From the NCBI GenBank assembly GCA_021780095.1, contig JAJXZK010000080.1, forward strand, positions 1-10,434: a stretch of 10,434 bases of DNA, read 5' to 3'. This stretch comes from Acidobacteriota bacterium (lineage in GTDB: Bacteria; Acidobacteriota; Terriglobia; Terriglobales; Acidobacteriaceae). This document shows, in pieces, positions 1-7,084 of the stretch; within the stretch, counting starts at the first letter, position 1, and each line of letters begins with the position of its first letter. The notes beneath the pieces were generated by a model. That model searched no databases and had not been told where the DNA came from. It saw only the letters and a list, made by a program, of their open reading frames with translations. Made by a program: the position numbers and the translations under genes.

Positions 1-98
1 GGCTGGCGACCGGGGAAGAAGCCGCTCTGGAAGACCCGCGACCGATGAAGCGCGAACCGGTGCGGGAAACGACGGCAGCCCAGAGCGAGGCCCGCTAG
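1..98 (+). CDS. C-terminal end of an upstream gene (partial)
   Basis: An open frame enters from the left edge (first full codon at position 3) and ends at TAG 96-98. The 31 visible residues are hydrophilic and rich in Glu, Ala, Arg and Pro, ending in ...TTAAQSEAR, which looks like a disordered C-terminal tail. The stop lies 20 bp before the epimerase ATG on the same strand, so it may be the preceding gene of the same sugar-nucleotide/surface-glycan operon. Too little is visible to name a family. Confidence 0.5.
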   Translation, partial: LATGEEAALEDPRPMKREPVRETTAAQSEAR

Positions 99-118
99 AT
101 GAAGGTTGGAGCGCCTGC

Positions 119-1210
119 ATGAACCTTCGCACCTGCGTGATTTTTGGCGGCACCGGATGTATCGGGACACATATCGCCAAGCATCTGCTGCAGCACACCG
201 AGGTAGAACGAATTTACCTTGCCGATATTCGTCCGCCTCGCCAGGAAGAGTACGTGAAGCCGCTGCTGCGCTGGATGGAGTCGAAGGATCGGACGCTGCC
301 GCGTGTTGTGTATGTTCCCTGTGACGTGCGTCTGCCGCTGGATGCAGTGTCGCTGCCCCAGCAGGCGGATTTGATCATCAATCTGGCTGCCGTGCATCGC
401 GAACCGGGCCACGAGCCGAGCGAATACTACCAGACCAACCTACCTGGTGCAGAGCATATTTGCGCGTATGCGACGCATGCCGGATGTTTTCGGATTGTGT
501 TTACGAGCAGCATTTCTCCATATGGTTCGAGCGATGAAGCGAGAAATGAAGATTCGCTTCCGATCCCGGAGACGGCGTATGGCGGCTCAAAACTGGTTGC
601 AGAAAAGATTCATACCGCGTGGCAGAATGCTAATCCAAACCGGCGATTGGTTGTGCTTCGCCCCGGTGTTGTGTTTGGGCCAGGAGAACATGCCAACGTT
701 GCGCGCCTGGTTCGCAGCCTGGCTCGCGGATATTTTGTCTACATGGGCAATCGAGAGACGCGCAAGGCGGGCGTTTATGTGAAGGAGCTGTGCGGGGTGC
801 TGCTGTTTGCGCTGGAGCACCAGGAAAAAACCGGGGAGCCAGTGTTGCTGTGGAATGTTTCGATGGATCCGCCGCCGACGCTGGAGGATTTTGTGAATGC
901 GATTTGCGCGGCGACACACTATCGCCGTCCACGTTTGTCGGCTCCGCGGAGTCTGCTGGTAGCCGCGTCCTATCCCGTGGCCGGCATCGCGCAGTTATTT
1001 GGGATTCACACGTCAGTCAATCCCGTTCGAATGCGGAAGCTGTCGCAGTCTACGTATATCGAGCCACTTCGTCTGCGCGAGGCGGGCTACCAATTCAACT
1101 ACACGCTGGAACAGGCGATGGTGGACTGGAGGCAGGACGCGCCGGAGGATTTTATTGGATCGGAAGCAGGCGTGCTGGAAGCCGCAGGGAAGGCGTCGGC
1201 CAAATTATGA
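119..1210 (+). CDS. NAD-dependent epimerase/dehydratase (extended SDR), sugar-nucleotide type
   Basis: This 363-aa protein has the layout of an extended short-chain dehydrogenase. Its N-terminal Rossmann dinucleotide motif is GGTGCIG (residues 10-16), with an acidic D36 at the end of strand 2. A TSS stretch lies at 129-131, the catalytic pair YGGSK at Y154/K158, and a conserved RPGVVFGPG segment follows at 181-189. Family members epimerise or dehydrate nucleotide sugars in the cytoplasm; the exact substrate cannot be read from the sequence. The start at 119 has a GGAG seven bases upstream. The stop overlaps the start of the GDP-L-fucose synthase gene (ATGA), so the two are probably co-transcribed and translationally coupled, pointing to a role in surface polysaccharide or glycolipid synthesis. 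Family is confident; activity is inferred. Confidence 0.9.
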   Translation: MNLRTCVIFGGTGCIGTHIAKHLLQHTEVERIYLADIRPPRQEEYVKPLLRWMESKDRTLPRVVYVPCDVRLPLDAVSLPQQADLIINLAAVHREPGHEPSEYYQTNLPGAEHICAYATHAGCFRIVFTSSISPYGSSDEARNEDSLPIPETAYGGSKLVAEKIHTAWQNANPNRRLVVLRPGVVFGPGEHANVARLVRSLARGYFVYMGNRETRKAGVYVKELCGVLLFALEHQEKTGEPVLLWNVSMDPPPTLEDFVNAICAATHYRRPRLSAPRSLLVAASYPVAGIAQLFGIHTSVNPVRMRKLSQSTYIEPLRLREAGYQFNYTLEQAMVDWRQDAPEDFIGSEAGVLEAAGKASAKL

Positions 1211-2208
1211 CCCAAGCGTCGATAGGCGGGAATGGGATGCAGCCAGGAACGCGGGTTTTTGTCGCGGGGCATCGCGGGTTGGTCGGTTCCGCGATTTGTC
1301 GCCACCTGACAGCGGCGGGCTATGAGAGATTGTTGTTGCGAACCAGCACAGAACTGGATCTGACGGAGCGCGGCGCGGTGTGGGAGTTTTTCACGGAGCA
1401 GTGTCCGGAATATGTGGTGCTGGCGGCGGCGAAGGTGGGTGGAATCCAAGCCAACAGCAAATACCCGGTGGAGTTTCTTCGCGACAACCTGCTGATCCAG
1501 ACCAACGTAATTGATGCTTGTTACGAATTTGGAGTGAAGCGACTGCTGTTTCTAGGCTCCAGCTGCATCTATCCCAAACTGTGTCCACAGCCGATTCGCG
1601 AAGAGTATTTGCTGACCGGGCCGCTGGAGCCGACGAATCGTCCATACGCTGTGGCGAAGATTGCAGGAATTGAGCAATGCTGGGCCTACAACCGCGAATA
1701 TGGAACCCGATTTCTTGCGGCGATGCCGACCAATCTGTATGGGCCCGAAGATAATTTCGACCTGGCGAATTCTCACGTATTACCGGCGTTGTTGCGCAAG
1801 ATTGCGACCGCGAAAGCCGAGCGATCTGGGCATGTCGAGGTGTGGGGCACAGGCACACCGCGCAGAGAATTTCTGTATAGCGACGATCTGGCCGAGGCGT
1901 GCGTGTTTCTCTTGGGGCTTTCAGAGAAGAAACTCGACACGCTGCTGCAGGCAGAGGGGCCGCCGCTGATCAACATTGGCGTTGGCGAGGACATCAGCAT
2001 TCGCGAACTGGCCGAGTTGATCGGCCGCCTGCTGGATTATCAAGGGGAGCTGACGTTCAATACCGCGCAACCGGATGGCACGCCGCAAAAACTGCTGGAT
2101 GTGAGTCGCATTCGTTCGCTGGGCTGGAGCGCGAAGACCCGCCTTGAAGAGGGAATTCGCCGGACGTATGCGGCAGCGAAAGCGAATCCTGGCTCGGGTG
2201 TGGTGTAG
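1207..2208 (+). CDS. fcl: GDP-L-fucose synthase (GDP-4-keto-6-deoxymannose 3,5-epimerase/4-reductase)
   Basis: The enzyme converts GDP-4-keto-6-deoxy-D-mannose to GDP-L-fucose with NADPH, a cytoplasmic step supplying fucose for surface glycans. In the 333-aa form the cofactor motif GHRGLVG is at 21-27. SSCIYP follows at 118-123, YAVAK at 147-151, MPTNLYGPEDNF near 173-184 and NSHVLPALLRK from 188. By recall alignment these supply the known catalytic residues of the E. coli enzyme: Ser118, Cys120, Tyr147, Lys151 and His190, all at a constant offset of 11. Length fits the family. Start 1207 overlaps the upstream stop as ATGA. An in-frame ATG at 1237 has a better-placed AGGCGGG (1224-1230) and matches the usual N-terminus of the family, so the first ten residues may not be made. 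No gmd partner is visible; it may lie upstream of the window. Confidence 0.95.
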   Translation: MTQASIGGNGMQPGTRVFVAGHRGLVGSAICRHLTAAGYERLLLRTSTELDLTERGAVWEFFTEQCPEYVVLAAAKVGGIQANSKYPVEFLRDNLLIQTNVIDACYEFGVKRLLFLGSSCIYPKLCPQPIREEYLLTGPLEPTNRPYAVAKIAGIEQCWAYNREYGTRFLAAMPTNLYGPEDNFDLANSHVLPALLRKIATAKAERSGHVEVWGTGTPRREFLYSDDLAEACVFLLGLSEKKLDTLLQAEGPPLINIGVGEDISIRELAELIGRLLDYQGELTFNTAQPDGTPQKLLDVSRIRSLGWSAKTRLEEGIRRTYAAAKANPGSGVV

Positions 2209-2252
2209 GTTCGGTCGGCGTAGGGAACCAGACGCAAGTTCGCAGACAAACA

Positions 2253-3041
2253 ATGATGAGGTGTTCCATGTTGTGCAACAAGCGGGTTCTGATGTTATTG
2301 ACGATGTTTGTTTTGGCGTGGCCGTTGATCGCACGGGCACATCGGTCCTCCATGAATGAGACGGAGCGAAATGCCTCCGCCGAACTGGTACAGGCTGCAA
2401 ATCAAGATCGAGCTTTGCGCGGGTTGCCGCCGGTGCATGCAGATCGAGCCTTGACCCAAGCGGCGTGGGAGCACGCGCTGCGCATGGTGGCGTCGGGAAG
2501 GTTGTCGCATCAACTGCCGGGCGAGCCAGACCTGATCATTCGGGTGCAAAAGGTAGGCCTGCATTGCAGCACAGTTGCGGAGAATGTTGCGGAAGCCCCC
2601 ACAGCCGGACAGATTAATGATGAGTGGATGCATTCACCGCCGCATCGCGCGAATCTGCTGGATCCACGGGTGAACACGGTGGGCGTTGCGGTTGTCCAGC
2701 GCGGCCGGGAGTTGTACGCAGTGCAAGATTTTGCCCGTCAAGTACAATCGTTTACGCGTCCGCAGCAGGAAGAACAAGTCGCCTCCCAACTGGCCAAGCG
2801 TGGACTGCGGGTGCGGCCGGGAGATGCCCGAGCGAGAGGGTATTGCGATGGAGAACCGCGACCGCAACGGCCGCTGCCCAGGCTGATTATGCGGTATAGC
2901 ACGGTGGACCTGAGCCAATTGCCGAACCGGGTGAAACAAGGAATGGCCGCGGGCGCGTATCGGAGCGCGAGCGTGGGAGCATGCCGGCCTGCGAATCAGA
3001 ACGGCTTTACGGCCTATCAGATTGTGATTCTTTTATTTTGA
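2253..3041 (+). CDS. Secreted CAP/SCP-like domain protein (YkwD-type)
   Basis: This 262-aa protein begins with a short basic stretch and a hydrophobic segment (about residues 12-28), ending at an ARA signal-peptidase-like site near residue 29, so export is likely. Residues about 40-165 form a CAP (SCP/PR1) domain. The expected pieces are WEHALRM (72-78), SH at 85-86, AENVAEAP (109-116), and the HSPPHRANLL signature (127-136). A VGVAVV strand follows. A tail of roughly 100 residues with two cysteines (C198, C244) matches nothing I know. Bacterial CAP proteins have varied or unknown functions, so none is assigned. Start is uncertain: ATGs occur at 2253, 2256 and 2268, and only the last has an upstream purine-rich GAGG (2258-2261). 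The gene follows fcl by 44 bp and converges on the next gene with a 12-bp gap. Confidence 0.85.
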   Translation: MMRCSMLCNKRVLMLLTMFVLAWPLIARAHRSSMNETERNASAELVQAANQDRALRGLPPVHADRALTQAAWEHALRMVASGRLSHQLPGEPDLIIRVQKVGLHCSTVAENVAEAPTAGQINDEWMHSPPHRANLLDPRVNTVGVAVVQRGRELYAVQDFARQVQSFTRPQQEEQVASQLAKRGLRVRPGDARARGYCDGEPRPQRPLPRLIMRYSTVDLSQLPNRVKQGMAAGAYRSASVGACRPANQNGFTAYQIVILLF

Positions 3042-3053
3042 GTCGGTCCCGCA

Positions 3054-3602
3054 CTACGATGCCGGCGCGGTCGGTTCCATGTCGAGTAGATTGTTGAAGC
3101 GGTTGAAGTAGTTGAACAATCCGATCGCGGCCATCAATTCCACAACTTCGCCTTCAGAGAACACGTCGCGGAGCTGCTGCCATTGCTCCTCGGTGAGCGG
3201 GTGTTCGTTGTGCGTCATCCACTCCGCCAGTTGCAGCGCCACTTTTTCTTGATGCGTAAAGTCGGTTCGGTTGGCGTAGTCGGCGAGATTTACCAGCTGG
3301 TCGTCGCTCCATCCAAGCTTTCTGCAAATCCGCGAGTGCGATGCCAGACAATAGTTGCATTGGTTCAACTGAGAGGTGCGCACGATGGCCAATTCCTTTA
3401 GCTTGAGCGGCAGTGTGCCGCTGTGCAGAACAGCCTCAAAATGCGCGATCATGGTCTGAAAAATCTCGGGTCGGTGGGCGACCGTACGAAACATGTTGGG
3501 TACATTCCCGCGCTGCTGCAGATAGCGATCGTAGATGACGCCGGTCTCGGCGGTGACCTGGTCGCGGCGCAGCCGCGAAATTCTGGGGGTGATGGTTTCC
3601 AT
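3054..3602 (-). CDS. Carboxymuconolactone decarboxylase / AhpD-like peroxidase-family protein
   Basis: This 182-aa protein carries the AhpD/CMD active-site pattern: Glu70, then CNYC at 82-85, then His89 (E-x11-C-x2-C-x3-H). In AhpD relatives the CxxC cysteines with the Glu and His reduce peroxides or oxidised partner proteins, so a cytoplasmic antioxidant or related redox role is likely; the substrate is unknown. A segment GLFNYFNRFNN near 161-171 is typical of the family's C-terminal helix. The ATG at 3602 is chosen because GGAGAGG sits just upstream (3606-3612 on this strand). A longer frame to a TTG at 3629 would place that site inside the gene. It converges on the CAP gene and is divergent from the tRNA-Asn promoter. 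No operon partner is visible. Confidence 0.9.
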   Translation of the reverse strand: METITPRISRLRRDQVTAETGVIYDRYLQQRGNVPNMFRTVAHRPEIFQTMIAHFEAVLHSGTLPLKLKELAIVRTSQLNQCNYCLASHSRICRKLGWSDDQLVNLADYANRTDFTHQEKVALQLAEWMTHNEHPLTEEQWQQLRDVFSEGEVVELMAAIGLFNYFNRFNNLLDMEPTAPAS

Positions 3603-3699
3603 AATCCTCTCCAGCTTCGATGATAGCAATCGAGGTTGTCGCCGGTCACGGCCCGCGCCGGAAACCGTTACGAAGGACGGAAAATGTTGGGAGATCGCT

Positions 3700-3728
3700 T
3701 TGACGATGGTTCGGCGATTTGTTACCTT
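3700..3728 (+). promoter_or_regulatory. Probable sigma-70 promoter of tRNA-Asn
   Basis: TTGACG (3700-3705) and TACCTT (3723-3728) are separated by exactly 17 bp, close to the -35/-10 consensus. The -10 box lies about 31 bp before the first tRNA base, leaving a short 5' leader for processing. This is inferred from sequence alone. Confidence 0.6.
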
Positions 3729-3758
3729 ACGACATAGACGAATCCCACCGCGTCCCCA

Positions 3759-3835
<77 letters not shown>

Positions 3836-4259
3836 TCTAGAGACGCAAACCATAGATAATAAACAATTGATTGGCGAGCAATCTTTCGGATACCATCGTG
3901 ATTACCAGCAAATAGTCAACCCTTAGGCAACTTTGTCGACGGCGCGCATTGCGATGTTTGTTCCTCAGATTACGGCCCAGTGCGACTGCGAATGAAAAAT
4001 TCAACCCTACACATGCACAGTGGTGGCTGCCATTCTGACTGGCAGAATTTTCACGGTGCATGACAATAGCCGCGATCTGGGTCCCCTTGGACAAAATCCT
4101 AGACCGATGCCGGGGGGAGCCTGGGCCCCTACGAAAATCTCCTGGAGCCTTTCAGACAATTCACTCTCAAAAAATCAGTTTCCGATTGTCAACTAGGTGA
4201 GGACTCGGTCGATATTTCCAAGAGGGTGTGGCGCAACCAATGGTTGTTGAGTTTTCGAC

Positions 4260-4294
4260 AAATCGCCACATCATTCGGCGAATGTGGCAAATCG
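4260..4294. repeat. Inverted repeat flanked by short direct repeats
   Basis: GCCACAT (4265-4271) and ATGTGGC (4282-4288) are a perfect 7-bp inverted repeat with a 10-base spacer. AAATCG is repeated directly at 4260-4265 and 4289-4294, bracketing it. Inside, CATTCG-G-CGAATG forms a second dyad (4272-4284). This could be an operator or a recombination-protein site; function is unknown. Confidence 0.45.
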
Positions 4295-4366
4295 GAGACA
4301 GCTAGATTAAGGAACTCCGCAGCCGGAATTTAATTCGCCGGTAGGGAAACGCGATCTGGAGAGAAT

Positions 4367-4435
4367 ATGAATATAAAGAGCAATTATCCGACCGACGAAC
4401 GGATCAAGGAAAACCTGGGCGCACTCAAGAGGTAA
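4367..4435 (+). CDS. Possible 22-aa mini-ORF or gene remnant
   Basis: ATG at 4367 is preceded by GGAGAGA about five bases upstream, a good ribosome site, and the frame ends at TAA 4433-4435 after 22 codons (hydrophilic, starting MNIKSNYPTDER). Past the stop the same frame stays open for about 28 further codons before a TGA. It may be the truncated 5' end of a decayed gene or a leader peptide. Nothing identifies it, so confidence is low. Confidence 0.2.
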   Translation: MNIKSNYPTDERIKENLGALKR

Positions 4436-4540
4436 TGGCGCACTATTGGAGTTAATCCGCGAACTGACTGGAATCTAACCAGCAGAAGAGTAACTTCAGG
4501 TTTGGTACAGAGATACTGATCCGATCACCGTTGCGCTACA

Positions 4541-4559
4541 CTGACAATCTCATTGTCGG
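4541..4559. promoter_or_regulatory. Inverted repeat upstream of the DUF262 gene (possible operator)
   Basis: GACAAT (4543-4548) and ATTGTC (4552-4557) pair perfectly around a CTC spacer. A T-G wobble and a C-G pair extend the arms to 4541-4559. The dyad lies about 38 bp before the ATG at 4597, a typical place for a repressor site or a leader hairpin. No regulator can be matched to it. Confidence 0.4.
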
Positions 4560-4596
4560 GCAGACCAATCACGAGATCGAATCAAGGGCCGAACAA

Positions 4597-6453
4597 ATGA
4601 CAACAGAACGTCGCCAGACGCGGGAAGTGGATGGGAAGGGCCGGACCGTCCGTGAACTCTTGGGCGGACGCAAATACTCCATTGACTATTACCAACGTGA
4701 ATACAAGTGGCAGTCGAAGCAGGTTATGGAGCTGATTGAGGACCTGAGCGGCAAGTTTCGCGAAAGTTACGAAGATGGTAACGAACGAAGCGCTGTCGCT
4801 GAATATGGTCACTATTTTCTCGGTTCAATTATCGTCAGCGATAAAGACGGAGAGAAATTTATTATCGACGGTCAACAGCGTCTCACCACAATGACGCTAC
4901 TCATGATTTTTGTACAGAGGCGCACGCCCGACGAAGACCAGAAAGCGCAAGTTGCAGACTTAATCTTTTCCCAGAAATATGGGAAACGCTCCTTCAATCT
5001 GGACATTCCGGAGCGGAGTGCTTGCATGGAATCCTTGTACGCGGGATTGCGCTATGAAGAAAGCGGTCAATCAGAATCAGTTGCCAACATCCTCGCGCGT
5101 TACGCAGACATCGAAGAGAATTTTCCTGGAGATTTGCTTGGCTCGGTATTGCCATACTTCGTGGATTGGCTTATCGAGAACGTTCACCTTGTTGAGATCA
5201 CAGCCTATTCCGATGATGATGCCTATACCATCTTTGAGACAATGAACGATCGTGGGCTCTCTCTTACGCCAGCTGATATGCTCAAAGGCTACCTGTTGGC
5301 GAACATTACGGACCAGAGTCATCGTAACGCCGCTAGCCAGACGTGGAAGGCACGTGTGAGCGCACTTCTTGACATCGGCAAAGACGAAGATGCAGATGGC
5401 ATTAAGTCGTGGTTGCGCAGCCAGCATGCTGAAAGTATCCGTGAACGCAAACGCGGCGCGGCACCCCAGGATTTCGACCTCATCGGGACCGAGTTTCACC
5501 GTTGGGTGCGCGATCACGAGGAAGCACTCGGTCTTCAGTCAAGTCTCGACTTCTTTCGCTTTATTGACCGCGACTTCGCCTTCTATAGTCGCTGGTACGA
5601 GCGGCTGCGCCACGCCGCCGACAACATGACCACTGGCCTAGAAACGATCCACTTTAACGCTCAGCACAACTTTACATTGCAATATGCGGTTCTCCTTGCG
5701 CCCCTTCGATTTGAAGATACTGAAGCTGTCTTGCTACGGAAGATCCGGGTGGTCGCTACATATATCGACATTTTGATTCACCGCAGAATTTGGAATTTCC
5801 GTGCGATCGACTATTCGACAATGCAGTATGCAATGTTCGTGGTGATGCGTGACATCAGGGACAAGAGCGTAGATGAACTTGTAGAGATTCTTGGGCAAAA
5901 GCTCGATTCGGAATCAGAAGTCTCTTTCGAGAGCAACGATCGATTCCAGCTCCATGGAATGAATGGTCGGCAAATTCACCGACTGTTGGCTCGTATGACT
6001 GACTACATCGAGACCAGTTCTGGTATGGCGTCACGGTATGAAGAATACAACCACCGCAGCGGAAAACATGGGTATGAGATTGAGCACATCTGGTCAAATC
6101 ATCCGGAACAGCACAAGGATGAGTTTTCCCATCCCACCGATTTCGAGGAATACCGAAATCGAATCGGAGACCTATTGCTGCTCCCAAAAAGCTTCAATGC
6201 GAGCTATGGTGACCTTTCCTACCTGAAGAAGCGAAAGCATTACGATAGCCAAAATCTGCTGGCGCGCAGTCTAAATGAAAGGGCATACGAGCACAATCCG
6301 GGCTTTCTCCGCTTTGTTAAAGAAAGTGGACTACCTTTCAAAGCGCATGAGAATTTTAAGAAAGCAGACCTGGATGATCGTCAGGAACTGTATCGAAAGC
6401 TGGCCGAACAAATATGGAATCCCGAACGACTACCGCAAGAGGCATCGGCGTGA
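4597..6453 (+). CDS. DUF262-DUF1524 protein, GmrSD-type modification-dependent restriction nuclease family
   Basis: This 618-aa protein joins the two domains of GmrSD-like type IV restriction enzymes. The N-terminal DUF262 (ParB/sulfiredoxin-like, nucleotide-using) part shows YYQREYKW (31-38), the signature IDGQQRLTT (90-98), and ETMNDRGLSLTPADMLKGYLL-type residues near 214-234. The C-terminal DUF1524 (HNH-like nuclease) part shows YEIEHIW (493-499) with His497, then NRIGDLLLLPKSFN (521-534) and an LKKRKHY segment (543-549). Known members cleave phage DNA with modified bases, and relatives act in BREX and Ssp defence, so an anti-phage role is likely but the target is unknown. ATG 4597 is chosen because AAGGG (4584-4588) sits eight bases upstream; an in-frame TTG at 4531 is less likely. 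The gene stands alone, next to the tRNA-Asn and opposed to the minus-strand island operon. Confidence 0.88.
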   Translation: MTTERRQTREVDGKGRTVRELLGGRKYSIDYYQREYKWQSKQVMELIEDLSGKFRESYEDGNERSAVAEYGHYFLGSIIVSDKDGEKFIIDGQQRLTTMTLLMIFVQRRTPDEDQKAQVADLIFSQKYGKRSFNLDIPERSACMESLYAGLRYEESGQSESVANILARYADIEENFPGDLLGSVLPYFVDWLIENVHLVEITAYSDDDAYTIFETMNDRGLSLTPADMLKGYLLANITDQSHRNAASQTWKARVSALLDIGKDEDADGIKSWLRSQHAESIRERKRGAAPQDFDLIGTEFHRWVRDHEEALGLQSSLDFFRFIDRDFAFYSRWYERLRHAADNMTTGLETIHFNAQHNFTLQYAVLLAPLRFEDTEAVLLRKIRVVATYIDILIHRRIWNFRAIDYSTMQYAMFVVMRDIRDKSVDELVEILGQKLDSESEVSFESNDRFQLHGMNGRQIHRLLARMTDYIETSSGMASRYEEYNHRSGKHGYEIEHIWSNHPEQHKDEFSHPTDFEEYRNRIGDLLLLPKSFNASYGDLSYLKKRKHYDSQNLLARSLNERAYEHNPGFLRFVKESGLPFKAHENFKKADLDDRQELYRKLAEQIWNPERLPQEASA

Positions 6454-6877
6454 GTAATATCCCGGATTAGTCAGACGTCCACAACGTGCAACCGTTCAAA
6501 CCCCTTCCCCGCATACAAGCCTAGGGGAGTGAAATCGTTGGAGAATTGAACGCCCAAAGGAATAAGAGTCCACGAAATGGCGCCCGTGAAGCGAATTCTA
6601 GATTAATGCCTGGGAGGCCCTGCACTGAGGTCAAACCTGTGCGGGACCTCTTCAGACATCTGAGTGTCGATTTTCTGCACGAGAGCTGTAAGTAATTTAG
6701 AAACATATACTTAAGTCGATAGATCCTAGCAAAAACCCTATAGAATTCGTGCTGAATCCCTACTGAATGTCGACAGCATTGCTCTACTACGCGACTTGCC
6801 TGGAACTCCCAAAATGATTCCCATGGAAATCAGGAGCGGTAGTAGCTCGGTTGGACTGCACATTTTGCACAATCCGG
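6454..6877. other. Gene-poor region between convergent genes
   Basis: About 424 bp between the DUF262 stop and the small minus-strand gene hold no gene I can support. A stable hairpin occurs at 6619-6645 and a weaker one (GACA/TGTC, 6655-6668) is followed by GATTTTC, which could end + strand transcripts. A minus-strand frame at 6738-6947 overlaps the small gene and was not accepted. Confidence 0.5.
6619..6645 (+). other. Stable stem-loop of unknown role
   Basis: CCTGCAC (6619-6625) pairs with GTGCGGG (6639-6645) with one T-G wobble, and after a two-base TG bulge AGGT (6628-6631) pairs with ACCT (6635-6638) around a CAA loop. That makes 11 pairs in 27 bases. There is no T-run directly after it, so a simple terminator is not obvious. 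It could be part of the 3' UTR of the DUF262 mRNA or a small RNA. Confidence 0.4.
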
Positions 6878-7060
6878 TTATGTTTGCTGCCAGTAATTTA
6901 CGAGTGAACGCAATGCAAGGCGCGCCTTGCTCAAAGCATCTTTCCATGGCTCCTCTCTGCCACCTTCCTTGCGCTCGATGCTAGCTGCCATCCGATTGAA
7001 GCGGCTGATAAAGTTGCGTTGCTCTTCGGTCAGGGGGTTCATAATTCGTTTTGATTTCAC
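6878..7060 (-). CDS. Small hypothetical protein (54-60 aa)
   Basis: The frame runs from GTG 7060 to TAA 6878-6880 (60 aa); an internal ATG at 7042 would give 54 aa. A GAGAGG about 10-11 bases before the GTG favours the longer form. The product is highly charged and predicted helical, with TEEQRNFISRFNRM near 10-23 and a second helix from about W39 to W57. No family is recognised. It follows the 193-aa gene by only 24 bp on the same strand, so it is probably the last gene of the AlpA/DUF1376 operon. A 69-aa frame starting at ATG 6947 overlaps it and also has a GAGAGGAG upstream, which leaves some doubt. Confidence 0.5.
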   Translation of the reverse strand: MKSKRIMNPLTEEQRNFISRFNRMAASIERKEGGREEPWKDALSKARLALRSLVNYWQQT

Positions 7061-7084
7061 GTCTCTAAATCCTCTCGTGTTTAC

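Noticed and set aside
790..1206. Upstream extension of the fcl frame across the epimerase gene
   Set aside because: It is the overlapping frame of the epimerase. The fcl family N-terminus aligns with starts at 1207 or 1237.
3837..4094. 85-aa minus-strand frame just after the tRNA
   Set aside because: No ribosome site, no domain resemblance, and composition typical of chance frames in non-coding DNA.
6738..6947. 69-aa minus-strand frame starting at an ATG with a good GAGAGGAG upstream
   Set aside because: It overlaps the 3' end of the more coding-like 60-aa frame, its composition resembles an out-of-frame reading, and no family is recognised. Kept only as an alternative.
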